Source: a bacterium
GTDB taxonomy: Bacteria; Desulfobacterota; Binatia; HRBIN30; CADEER01
Assembly (NCBI GenBank): GCA_019637795.1
Contig: JAHBUY010000001.1
Coordinates: 827,001-891,000, forward strand
Length of the DNA stretch: 64,000 nt
Direction of reading: 5' to 3'
The notes below the pieces were generated by a model. That model was not told the origin of the DNA. It worked only from the letters and a program-made list of their open reading frames with translations, and did not search any database. Both the position numbers and the translations under genes were made by a program. Positions 25,016-36,395 of this stretch are shown here, in pieces; the stretch's first letter is position 1; every line of letters starts with the position of its first letter.

Positions 25016-27522
25016 GCGACCCGCACCAACTGTTGCGGCCGGTCGCCGCGGCTGAAGTAGGCGGCGGCGAGCGCATCGGCGGCGACGCCCAGCGCGGCGC
25101 CGATCCGCTGCAGCGTGTCGTCGAGGCCGTGATCCAGGGCGCGGCCGGTGGTCGGGCCCGGGTGGCGCAACTCGCCGCGCGCGGCGCGCACCGCCTCGCG
25201 CGCCGCGCCGGGCGTGCCGGCGCCGGCGGTGAGGCCGTCGAGCAGCGCGTCGAGCTGCAGGAGCTGGTAGGCGAGCGAGCGCGGATTGCTCTCGTCGTCG
25301 ATCAGCAGATCGAGCACGGCGCCGGCATCGGCGGTGGCGCGGTAGCGGCGGCGGTACGTGATCGAGGCATCGGCGACGGCGAGCAGGGCCTCCCACGGCA
25401 CGGCGGCGATGTCGGTGCCGGGCGGGCACAGGCCGCGCAGCAGGTTGACGACCCCGAGGCCGCGTTCGAGGCGGCGGCCGATCTCGAGGAAGCGCCAGCG
25501 CTGGCCGCGGCTCATGCTGTCGGCGCTGAGGCCGCCGAAGGCGGCGAGGAGGAGCAGCAACTGTTCGATGCGCTCCGGGGCCGCCTCCAGGCTGGCGCCG
25601 TCGGCGAGCGCGCGCTGCATGGCGGTGAGGACGCGCCAGGTGTCGGTGGAGAGGCGGTCGCGCACCGCACGCGCGGCGCGGGCCAGCGCCTCGAGGTTGA
25701 AGCGGGCGCCGCCGACGCGGGCGCGATCGAACAGCAGCCCGCGCAGCTCGCCATCGGGGACCGCCGCGCGCTCCGCGGCGCCGGCGCCGGCGAACCCGGG
25801 GAAGGTGCCGGTGACCCAGGTGACGGCGCGCAGCAGGGCGGCGCGGTGCGCATCGCGCGGCGCCGCATCGCCGTCGAGGACGCGGTTCAGCGCCTCGCGC
25901 AGCACCCGCGCCGTCGCCTCGGCGCGCTCGGCATAGCGGCCGATCCAGAAGAGATTGTCGGCGACGCGCCCCGGCACGTCCTGGCCGCCGCGCTCGACCA
26001 GCAGTGGATGGGTCGCCGGCACCAGCACGCCGACCTCCGGCTCGGGCTCGGAGGCGAGCACCCAGACGTCCTTGCTGACGCCGCCCTGCTGGTTGGAGAC
26101 CATCAGGGTCGACGGCGAGGGCGCCACCCGGCAGAGGCCGCCGGGCATCACCGCGTAGCCGTCGCGGTCGGCCACCAGGAAGCCGCGCAGCACGCTGGCC
26201 CGCGCCTCGAGCGCGCCGCCGGCCCACACCGGCACGGTCGAGAGCGCGACCCGTTCCTGGCCGACGAAGGCATCGGGCCGCCACTCGATCTGGGCGCGCA
26301 GGGCGTCGAGATCGGCGGCGCTGAGCTCGTCGCCGAACGCCGTCACCCGGCTGGCGTGCGGATCGATCGGCTTCACCACCAGCTCGGGCAGATGCTCGAG
26401 CACGTAGGCGCGCGACTGGGGGTCGCCGCACCACCAGGTCGGCACCGACGGCAGGGCCAGCTCCTCGCCGAGCAGCGCGCGCGCCAGCGCCGGCAGGAAC
26501 GGCATCAACCCCGGATTCTCGACGGCGCTGCTGCCGAGCGGGTTGAGCACCGCGACGTGGCCGGCGCGCACCGCCTGCAGCAGGCCGGGCGCGCCGAGCA
26601 GCGAATCGGGCCGCAGCTCGAGCGGGTCGCAGAAGGCGCCGTCGACGCGCCGCAGCACGACGTCCACCGCCTGCAGCCCGTCGAGGGTGCGCAGCCACAG
26701 CCGTTGATCGCGCACCGTCAGATCGTCGCCCTGCGCCAACGTGCAGCCGAGCTCGCCGGCGAGCAGCGCCTGCTCGAAGAAGGTCTCGCTGCCCGGCCCC
26801 GGCGTCAGCAGCACGATCTGCGGATCGTCGCCGCCGGCCGGCGCCAGCGCCGCCAGGGTGGCGCGGACGCGGCGCAGGAATGGCGGCAGCCGGTGCGCGT
26901 GCGCGTTGCGGAAGACGCTGGGCAGGATGCGCGACAGGACGACGCGATTCTCCAGCGCGTAGCCGACGCCGCTCGGCGCCTGGCTGCGGTCGCCGAGCAC
27001 GCAGCGGCCGCCGCCGGGCAGGCGCGCCAGGTCGGCGGCATAGAGCGCCAGGTGCCGACCGCCGGCCGGCGCGACGCCGACGCACGGGCGCGCGAACCCG
27101 GCGTGCGCGAACACGACTTCGGGCGGCAGCAGCCCGCGCCGCACCAGCGCCTGCGGGCCGTAGAGATCGGCGAGCACCAGCTCGAGCAGCTCGGCGCGCT
27201 GCACCAGGCCATGCTCGATCGCCTGCCACTCGGCGCTGGTGAGCAGCAGGGGCACCGGATCGAGCGGCCACAAGCGCTCGATCGCCTGCGGATCCTCGTA
27301 CACGTTGTAGGTGGCGCCGTGCTCGCGCAGCAGCCGCCGCGCCTCGCGATGGCGCTGCGCCAGCTCGTCGCCGCCGAGCGCGTCGAGCGCGTGCAGCACC
27401 GGCGCCCAGTGCGGGCGCGGCCGCCCGTCGTCGGCGACGCACTCGTCGTAGCCGCCGCCGCCGCGATAGCCGGCGAGCAGGGACGAGGGCGCGCGCTGCG
27501 GATCGATCATCGGCGGGCGCAT
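25012..27522 (-). CDS. Circularly permuted ATP-grasp fused to alpha-E domain (locus A)
   Basis: An 836-residue fusion. Residues 1 to about 490 are a type 2 circularly permuted ATP-grasp (GATYNVYED, APSGVGYALENR, IVLLTPG, LVVKPIDPH and the end SNQQGGVSKDVWVL). An alpha-E domain runs from about residue 515 to 836 (RVADNLFWIGRYAERAEATAR, then 'ALADGASLEAAPERIEQLLLL' and SITYRRRYRA). In locus B of this window the same two domains are separate genes. Family knowledge predicts amide or peptide ligation by the ATP-grasp domain, with alpha-E as helical partner. An in-frame ATG four codons later is an alternative start. It lies between the DUF2126 gene (56-base gap) and the transglutaminase (4-base overlap). 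Confidence 0.88.
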   Translation of the reverse strand: MRPPMIDPQRAPSSLLAGYRGGGGYDECVADDGRPRPHWAPVLHALDALGGDELAQRHREARRLLREHGATYNVYEDPQAIERLWPLDPVPLLLTSAEWQAIEHGLVQRAELLELVLADLYGPQALVRRGLLPPEVVFAHAGFARPCVGVAPAGGRHLALYAADLARLPGGGRCVLGDRSQAPSGVGYALENRVVLSRILPSVFRNAHAHRLPPFLRRVRATLAALAPAGGDDPQIVLLTPGPGSETFFEQALLAGELGCTLAQGDDLTVRDQRLWLRTLDGLQAVDVVLRRVDGAFCDPLELRPDSLLGAPGLLQAVRAGHVAVLNPLGSSAVENPGLMPFLPALARALLGEELALPSVPTWWCGDPQSRAYVLEHLPELVVKPIDPHASRVTAFGDELSAADLDALRAQIEWRPDAFVGQERVALSTVPVWAGGALEARASVLRGFLVADRDGYAVMPGGLCRVAPSPSTLMVSNQQGGVSKDVWVLASEPEPEVGVLVPATHPLLVERGGQDVPGRVADNLFWIGRYAERAEATARVLREALNRVLDGDAAPRDAHRAALLRAVTWVTGTFPGFAGAGAAERAAVPDGELRGLLFDRARVGGARFNLEALARAARAVRDRLSTDTWRVLTAMQRALADGASLEAAPERIEQLLLLLAAFGGLSADSMSRGQRWRFLEIGRRLERGLGVVNLLRGLCPPGTDIAAVPWEALLAVADASITYRRRYRATADAGAVLDLLIDDESNPRSLAYQLLQLDALLDGLTAGAGTPGAAREAVRAARGELRHPGPTTGRALDHGLDDTLQRIGAALGVAADALAAAYFSRGDRPQQLVRVA

Positions 27523-27578
27523 GGGTATCTCACGCGGGCGGCGAAGTCATCCGCGGGTGGACCGGCGGGCGCGCCGCC

Positions 27579-30902
<3,324 letters not shown>

Positions 30903-31470
30903 GACGACGCGCGGGCGCAGAGGCCCCGCGCCGGGAGAGCGAACGGCGTGCCGACCGCGGGCGGCGGACCGGCGCCATGGCGCGGCGACGCCGGACCGGA
31001 TCCGCGGTGCCCACTTCGTGCTCACCTGCCTACGCAGCGGGCGGCGGCGGGCGGTCGCTGCCCTATCGCGCGGCAGCGAGGCGAGACCGCGCCACCGAAC
31101 GGCGATGCGCAGGCTCCCAGCGCCCGCCGGCAGGCCGCGACGGTGGCGGCGCCGCGGCGATTCCCCTTGGCGTCGAGCTCGGCGAGCCTCGGCGGCGGGC
31201 CTGGGCGGGCCCCGTTCCGACGGACGTGGCTCGCCGCCCCGGGCTCCCGCGACGCGTCCGCCACCCGGCTACCGCAGCCGGTGGCGATCTGCGACCGCTC
31301 GCGGCTGTCGCGCGCCCCAGCCCCACCACCCTTCCGCCTCGCCGACCATGCCGCACTGCACGGATTGTCGCTGCCGTCAATAATGTTTCTGGCGACACGA
31401 TCATACACACAAAATGTATTGCTCCGTCACATCCATCGCGTATTCAGCCATGCACGATGCAGGGGTTGGC
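30903..31470. other. Divergent intergenic region with an AT-richer patch
   Basis: 568 bases between the locus A operon (leftward) and the mucin-like gene (rightward). Bases 30903-31340 are GC-rich and show no supported gene. From about 31370 to 31520 the sequence becomes clearly richer in A and T (TCAATAATG, ATCATACACACAAAATGTAT), marking a probable promoter region for the rightward gene. No clear -35/-10 pair can be fixed. Confidence 0.5.
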
Positions 31471-32739
31471 ATGAATGAAGGCAGATGGATCGTCGATAAT
31501 ATGAGTGAACATGACAGCGGATCACGCGACTTTCTCGGCAACCACATATCTTGCGCCGCACGCCGGGGCATCTTGTTGTGGCTGGCGCTACTGACCACCG
31601 TGTTCCCCGGGCGGGCCGCTGGGGAGGGAACGTCGACCCCGACGCGCACGGCGACGCGGACAGCGACGCGGACCGCAACGCCAACCAGTACCGCGACCCG
31701 GACGCCGACGCAGACCGCGACGCGCACCGGCACCGCCACCGCGACGCCGCCGAACACCCCGACGGCCACGCCAACCTCGACCCACTCCGCGACTCCAACG
31801 TCGACCCACTCGGCGACTCCGACCGATACCGCCTCGCCGACCCCGACCGCGACCAGCTCGGCCACACCGACCGACACCGCCTCGCTGACCCCAACCGCGA
31901 CCAGCTCGGCCACGCCGACCGAGGTCGACACCCCGACGGGGACGGCAACCGCGACCGCCACCGCGGTGGACACTCCCACCAGCAGCCCGAGCCACACGGC
32001 GAGCGCGACCGCCACGACGACGGCAACGATCACGGAGACCGTGACTGCCACCGTCACGGCCACCCCGACCGACACGCCCGCGGCCACGGCCAGCGTCACC
32101 CCGATCGACACCCAGACGGCGACCCGCACCGAAACCGTCACGGCCACGCCAACGGCATCGGCGACGCCGACCGGCTCCGCCACGGCCACCAGCACGCCGA
32201 CGGCGAGCCGCACCCTCACCGCGACCGCCACCGCTTCCGCGACGGCGAGCCGCACGCTGACGGCATCCGCGACGCAGACGGCCACCTTCACCCCGACCGC
32301 CACCGCCTCGTCGACCCGGACCGTCACCGACACGCCCACGGTCACCGTCACGCCGACGCCGACGTTGGCACCGCCGGACATCGGCACCGGCGTCGCGCCG
32401 GGTAGCGACGACGTCTCGGGCACGGGCACGCCGAACTGCCACATCGACATCTGCAGTATGGGCGGCACCGTTCCGGGTCCCCAGGCGTGCCACGCGCCCG
32501 ACAGCCTGCTCGGCTCCGGCACGACCAGTGGGGCGGGCCGATTCGAGATCGCGATCGCCCCGCCCCTGGCGCCCGGGGCCTGCGTGTACGCCGTCGACAC
32601 CTGCACGATGCTGACGAGCGCGGTGGAATGCGCGACCTCGGCGGCACCGGCGCCGGCGCTCGGACCGCGGGCGCTGTTGCTCGCGCTGGCCGCGCTGATG
32701 GCGGTCGCCGTGGTCGGACTGCGGCGGCGGCCACTCTAG
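31471..32739 (+). CDS. Thr-rich mucin-like surface protein with C-terminal anchor
   Basis: A protein of about 422 residues. It has a basic N-region and hydrophobic signal (RRGILLWLALLTTVFPG), then about 240 residues of almost pure Thr/Pro/Ala/Ser (TPTRTATRTATRTAT-like) including tandem blocks such as TDTASPTPTATSSATP repeated twice. A short Cys-bearing globular part follows (CHIDICSMGG, CVYAVDTCTM), then a hydrophobic helix with a terminal basic cluster (GLRRRPL), the pattern of C-terminal sorting or anchoring signals. The start is uncertain: ATGs at 31414, 31450, 31471 and 31501; 31471 has AGGGG upstream. Probably a stalk-like, possibly glycosylated cell-surface protein. Confidence 0.65.
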   Translation: MNEGRWIVDNMSEHDSGSRDFLGNHISCAARRGILLWLALLTTVFPGRAAGEGTSTPTRTATRTATRTATPTSTATRTPTQTATRTGTATATPPNTPTATPTSTHSATPTSTHSATPTDTASPTPTATSSATPTDTASLTPTATSSATPTEVDTPTGTATATATAVDTPTSSPSHTASATATTTATITETVTATVTATPTDTPAATASVTPIDTQTATRTETVTATPTASATPTGSATATSTPTASRTLTATATASATASRTLTASATQTATFTPTATASSTRTVTDTPTVTVTPTPTLAPPDIGTGVAPGSDDVSGTGTPNCHIDICSMGGTVPGPQACHAPDSLLGSGTTSGAGRFEIAIAPPLAPGACVYAVDTCTMLTSAVECATSAAPAPALGPRALLLALAALMAVAVVGLRRRPL

Positions 32740-32814
32740 GCGATGGGCCGCGACGACCGCACGCCGCCTCCGCGCCGCCTGGCCGCGGGTCGAGTCGCGG
32801 TCGATGGCCGACCG

Positions 32815-32848
32815 GTGTTCATCGGCGGCGATCTGTGTTCATCTGTGG
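32815..32848. repeat. GTGTTCATC repeat at the dehydrogenase start
   Basis: GTGTTCATC occurs at 32815-32823 and 32835-32843 (20-base period), with a partial ATCTGTGG at the end. The stretch is less GC-rich than its surroundings. It ends four bases before the GTG chosen as start of the dehydrogenase, so it lies in the untranslated leader or just upstream of it. Confidence 0.4.
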
Positions 32849-32851
32849 CGG

Positions 32852-34363
32852 GTGCGGGTCCGTCCCTGGTTGCTGATCCCATTCGCGCTCGCCGTCGCCG
32901 TCGGTCTGCCGCTCGCCTGCGGGTACCTGAAACTGCCGGGCGGCTGGACGGTGAACTTCCCCGGCTTCGGCCGCGAGCCGATCCCGGATGATGAGCTGCG
33001 AGCGCGCCTGCGGGTCCCCGAGGGGTTCAGCGTCAACACCTACGCGGCCGGCATCGAGAATGCCCGCCTGCTGCTGTTCACGCCGGCCGGCGACCTGCTG
33101 GTGAGCGCGCCGCGCACCGGCACGGTCTGGCTGCTGCAGCGCGACGCCGACGGCGACGGGGTCGCCGATGGGCGGCGGGTGCTGCTCGACGGTCTGTACC
33201 AGCCGCACGGGCTCGCCCTGCACGACGGCTGGCTCTACATCGCCGAGACGACGGGGGTGCTGCGCCTGCGCTATGACGCGGCGGCGGGCGCGGTCGGCGG
33301 TCCGCCGGAGCGGATCATCAGCGGCCTGCCGGATGGCGGCAACCACTGGACGCGCACCGTCCACGTCGGACCGGACGGCAAGCTCTACGTGTCGATCGGC
33401 TCGAGCTGCAACGTCTGCATCGAGGACGACCCGCGGCGCGCCACGATCATGCGCTTCGACCTCGACGGCGGCCAGGGCGAGATCCACGCCACCGGGCTGC
33501 GCAACGCAGTCGACTTCGACTGGCAGCCCGGCACCGGCGCTCTCTACGCCACCGACAACGGCCGCGATCTGCTGGGCGACGACTTCCCGCCCTGCGAGCT
33601 CAATCGGATCGTCGCCGGCGGCTTCTACGGCTGGCCGATCGCCAACGGCGACCGCGTGCCCGACCCCGATCACGGCGCCGGCAACGAGGCCCGCATCGCC
33701 GCCTCGATCCCGCCGGCGCACCAGTTCGGGCCGCACGTCGCGCCGCTCGGCATGACCTTCTACCGCCGGCCGCCGGGCCCCGCGCCGGCGGCCTTCCCAG
33801 CCGAGTACGACGACGTCGCCTTCGTCGCCGAGCACGGTTCGTGGAACCGCTCGCGCAAGATCGGCTACCAGGTGGTCGCCCTGCGTTTCGCCGCCGACGG
33901 CGGCATCGCCGAGACGCCCTTCCTCAGCGGCTTCCTCGCGGACGACGCGGTGTCCGGACGGCCGGTCGATCCCGCCGTCGGCCCCGACGGGGCGCTCTAC
34001 GTCTCCGACGACTACACCGGCGTCGTCTATCGCATCGCCTACGGCGAGCCGGCGCGCGCCAGCGGCGTCGCCGCGCCCGCCGCTTCGCCGGGCGATCCGT
34101 TCGCCGGCCTCGACGCCGCGGCGCTTGCCGCCATGCAGGCGCGCGGGGCGGCGCTCTGGGACGCGCATCCCTGCGCCGACTGTCACGTCGCCACGCAGGC
34201 CACGCCCGGCGCCTACAAAGCGCTCGAGCACCTCACCGCCCGCTACTCGGTGGACGCGCTCGCCGCCTTCCTCCGTACCCCGCAACCGCCGATGCCGGTG
34301 TTCCCGCTCGACGAGCCGCAGCGCCGCGACCTGGCGGTGTACCTGCTGCGCGCCCATCCCTGA
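32852..34363 (+). CDS. PQQ-dependent sugar (sorbosone-type) dehydrogenase with C-terminal cytochrome c
   Basis: A 503-residue exported protein: hydrophobic N-terminus (VRVRPWLLIPFALAVAVGLP), a six-bladed propeller of the glucose/sorbosone dehydrogenase type (GDLLVSAPRTGTVWLL, QPHGLALHDGWLYI, HWTRTVHVGPDGKLYVSIG, GLRNAVDFDW, EHGSWNR), then a compact cytochrome with CADCH near residue 440 and a Met in PQPPMPVFPL as possible second haem ligand. Such proteins oxidise sugars or alcohols in the periplasm and pass electrons to haem. The GTG at 32852 is chosen because an ATG at 32804 would translate the repeat at 32815-32848. Stand-alone gene. Confidence 0.8.
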   Translation: MRVRPWLLIPFALAVAVGLPLACGYLKLPGGWTVNFPGFGREPIPDDELRARLRVPEGFSVNTYAAGIENARLLLFTPAGDLLVSAPRTGTVWLLQRDADGDGVADGRRVLLDGLYQPHGLALHDGWLYIAETTGVLRLRYDAAAGAVGGPPERIISGLPDGGNHWTRTVHVGPDGKLYVSIGSSCNVCIEDDPRRATIMRFDLDGGQGEIHATGLRNAVDFDWQPGTGALYATDNGRDLLGDDFPPCELNRIVAGGFYGWPIANGDRVPDPDHGAGNEARIAASIPPAHQFGPHVAPLGMTFYRRPPGPAPAAFPAEYDDVAFVAEHGSWNRSRKIGYQVVALRFAADGGIAETPFLSGFLADDAVSGRPVDPAVGPDGALYVSDDYTGVVYRIAYGEPARASGVAAPAASPGDPFAGLDAAALAAMQARGAALWDAHPCADCHVATQATPGAYKALEHLTARYSVDALAAFLRTPQPPMPVFPLDEPQRRDLAVYLLRAHP

Positions 34364-34407
34364 GGCGCGCGGCGCCCGCTCGCCACCGCGGGGCGGCGGC
34401 GAACGAA

Positions 34408-35358
34408 TCAGGATCCGCGGCCGCCGCGGATGATCCGCGCCAGCACCTGGGTGTGGGTGCCGACCGGCCGCAGCGACGGGTCGTGCGGCATCGCCTCTCG
34501 CGTCACCGACGGCAGCAGGTACGCCGGGATCGCCGGGAACGCATGGTGCGTGGCGTGGTCGACGAAACCGTAGGCGCCCCAGATACAGCGCTCGATCAGC
34601 CCGGGGGAGAAGTTCCGCAGCGCCGCGTCGCCGACCACCACCTCCCCGGCACCGCGCGGTTGGTGCTCGGCGATGCCGCGCAGGGTGTGCACGAGCGGCG
34701 TCAGGCTGGCCAGGCCGTAGCCATAGACGAGGAGATAGGCCGCCGCGGCGGCCATCATCGTCGCCGCCGGCGCGCCGGCGTGCCCCCAGTACGCGCAGAG
34801 CACGATCGTGCCCAGGAAGCCCGCCTGGACGGCGGCGATCCAGAGGGCGGAACGCGGACGCAGGCCGCCGTCGATCGCCGACGTCGTCTGCAGCTTCATC
34901 TTCGCCGCCCCCTCCCGCAGCAGGAGCGAGCGCGCCACCAGGCCGAGGACGGCGGTGCCCCGAATGTCCACGCGATAGGTGTATTTCGGGTCCTGCGCCG
35001 TGCCGAGCGCCCGATGGTGCGCCCAATGGCGGCTGCGGAAGGCGGCGAAGTCGGTCAGGAACAGGGGCGACACCGCATAGGCGAGGGCTTCGTTCCAGAC
35101 GGGATTGCGGAAGGCGAGCTTGTGGATGCACTCGTGCAGGAGGAGCAGCAGCCCGTGCGCCAGCACGCCGAACCACACCCAGCACGCGAGCAGGTGCCAG
35201 CCGATGCCTGTCCACGCGGCGAGGTAGATCGGGGCGACGACGGCGGCGACGTGGCCGCCGTAGATCGCCAGCGACAGCGCGTCGGAGCGGCGCGCCTTGG
35301 CCGCCAGCGCCGCGCGGGCGACGGCGCGCGCCGGCGCGTCGTCGAGCATGGCCGTCAT
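34408..35358 (-). CDS. Fatty acid desaturase-like membrane di-iron enzyme
   Basis: A 316-residue membrane protein with the three His boxes of membrane desaturases and hydroxylases: HECIH near residue 75, HWAHH near 112 and DHATHH near 265. About four hydrophobic segments lie around them. The boxes bind a di-iron centre for oxygen-dependent desaturation or hydroxylation of lipid or aliphatic substrates. The ATG at 35358 overlaps the stop of the methyltransferase gene (ATGA); a second ATG three codons later is possible. Co-expression with a methyltransferase suggests lipid or natural-product tailoring, but the substrate is unknown. Confidence 0.85.
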   Translation of the reverse strand: MTAMLDDAPARAVARAALAAKARRSDALSLAIYGGHVAAVVAPIYLAAWTGIGWHLLACWVWFGVLAHGLLLLLHECIHKLAFRNPVWNEALAYAVSPLFLTDFAAFRSRHWAHHRALGTAQDPKYTYRVDIRGTAVLGLVARSLLLREGAAKMKLQTTSAIDGGLRPRSALWIAAVQAGFLGTIVLCAYWGHAGAPAATMMAAAAAYLLVYGYGLASLTPLVHTLRGIAEHQPRGAGEVVVGDAALRNFSPGLIERCIWGAYGFVDHATHHAFPAIPAYLLPSVTREAMPHDPSLRPVGTHTQVLARIIRGGRGS

Positions 35359-36332
35359 GCCGCCGGCCCTGCCGGTCGGGTGGCCTGGAAATCGACCACG
35401 CCCGAACGGCCGCACGACGCCTGGACCACCTCGAGCGGCAGGCTGGCGAGCAGCAGCGGCCCGAAGAGCCGGGCGCGGCCGAAACGCAGGCGCAGGTTCC
35501 AGCCGCGGCCGACCAGCGCGTTCTGCAGCGAAAGCGGAATCTGGATGTGCGGCGTGGACCGGATGCGAATGTCGACGAAGCCGACGCGCTGCAGGAGCCG
35601 CGTCAGCCCGGCGCGCGAGAAGACGTGCAGATGGCGCGGAAAGTGATAGCCGGCCCAGTACGGTCCGAAGGCGCGCGCCTCCCAACTGGAATTGGTCGGC
35701 AATTGGCCAACCAGGTGACCGCCGGGCCGCAGCAGTTGGAAAGCGCGCCGGGTCACTTCGCCGGGATCGATCACGTGCTCGAGCACGTGGTTCATGGAGA
35801 CGATGTCGTAGCGGCCGAGGTGGCGCGTCAGGTCGGCGCGCTCGAGCGTCCCGCTTTCGACATCGAAGCCGCGCGCCCGCCCCTGCTCCGCCATGCGTGG
35901 GTTGATCTCGATGCCGGCGCAGGTGAACGGGTGGTAGCGCAGGAGCTCGGTGAAATGCCGGCAGTCGCCGGCGCCGACGTCGTAGAGGGCGCCCGGCCGT
36001 CCCCCGACCAGAGCCGCGTAGGCGCGGGCCCGCAAGCGGGCGCGGATGCCGACGAGCAGCGTCGCCACGGCACCGTGGTCGTCGTTGTAGGCGTGATAGC
36101 CGGGCGGATAGAAGCTCAGCAGCTCGGCCTCGGTCGGCGTCGGCGTCAGCCGCTCGCTGCCGCACTCCGGGCAGCGCGCGAAGGCGAAGGGGCGCGCCGG
36201 TTCCACGCCGTATTCGTAGTCGGCGACGGGGAGCGCATCCGCGGTGGTCGCGGAGGCCCCGCAGGCCGCGCAGGAGGTGCCCTCGGCCGGCAGCGCGTCC
36301 CGGCGCGCCGCGTTGCTCTCGCCGCCCGTCAC
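35355..36332 (-). CDS. SAM-dependent methyltransferase with N-terminal zinc-ribbon
   Basis: A 325-residue protein. Two CxxC pairs (CAAC at residues 21-24, CPEC near 54) form a likely zinc ribbon, as in the methionine/sugar-type methyltransferase group. The Rossmann core has LYDVGAGDCRHF (motif I), GIEINPRM, and 'DIVSMNHVLEHVIDPGEV' (motif IV region with the MNHVLEHV segment). The tail contains HLHVFSRAGLTRLL. The acceptor is unknown; related proteins methylate sugars or polyketide-like substrates. GTG start at 36332 with only a weak ribosome site. Coupled to the desaturase gene. Confidence 0.82.
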   Translation of the reverse strand: MTGGESNAARRDALPAEGTSCAACGASATTADALPVADYEYGVEPARPFAFARCPECGSERLTPTPTEAELLSFYPPGYHAYNDDHGAVATLLVGIRARLRARAYAALVGGRPGALYDVGAGDCRHFTELLRYHPFTCAGIEINPRMAEQGRARGFDVESGTLERADLTRHLGRYDIVSMNHVLEHVIDPGEVTRRAFQLLRPGGHLVGQLPTNSSWEARAFGPYWAGYHFPRHLHVFSRAGLTRLLQRVGFVDIRIRSTPHIQIPLSLQNALVGRGWNLRLRFGRARLFGPLLLASLPLEVVQASCGRSGVVDFQATRPAGPAA

Positions 36333-36395
36333 CGCTTCAGCTAGGCCGCCGCGCCGAGGGCTGTCAAGAAAGCCCGGCGGGCGGGCGAGGCGCGG

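Noticed and set aside
31022-31408. 128-residue minus-strand open frame in the gap before the mucin-like gene
   Set aside because: Arg/Ala-rich, no ribosome site, no family feature.
31401-32606. Long Val/Gly-rich open frame on the minus strand opposite the mucin-like gene
   Set aside because: It is the antisense mirror of the Thr/Pro/Ala codon repeat (ACC/ACG reversed gives Val/Gly/Arg codons). The plus frame has a signal peptide, Cys domain and anchor, whereas this one has no such features.
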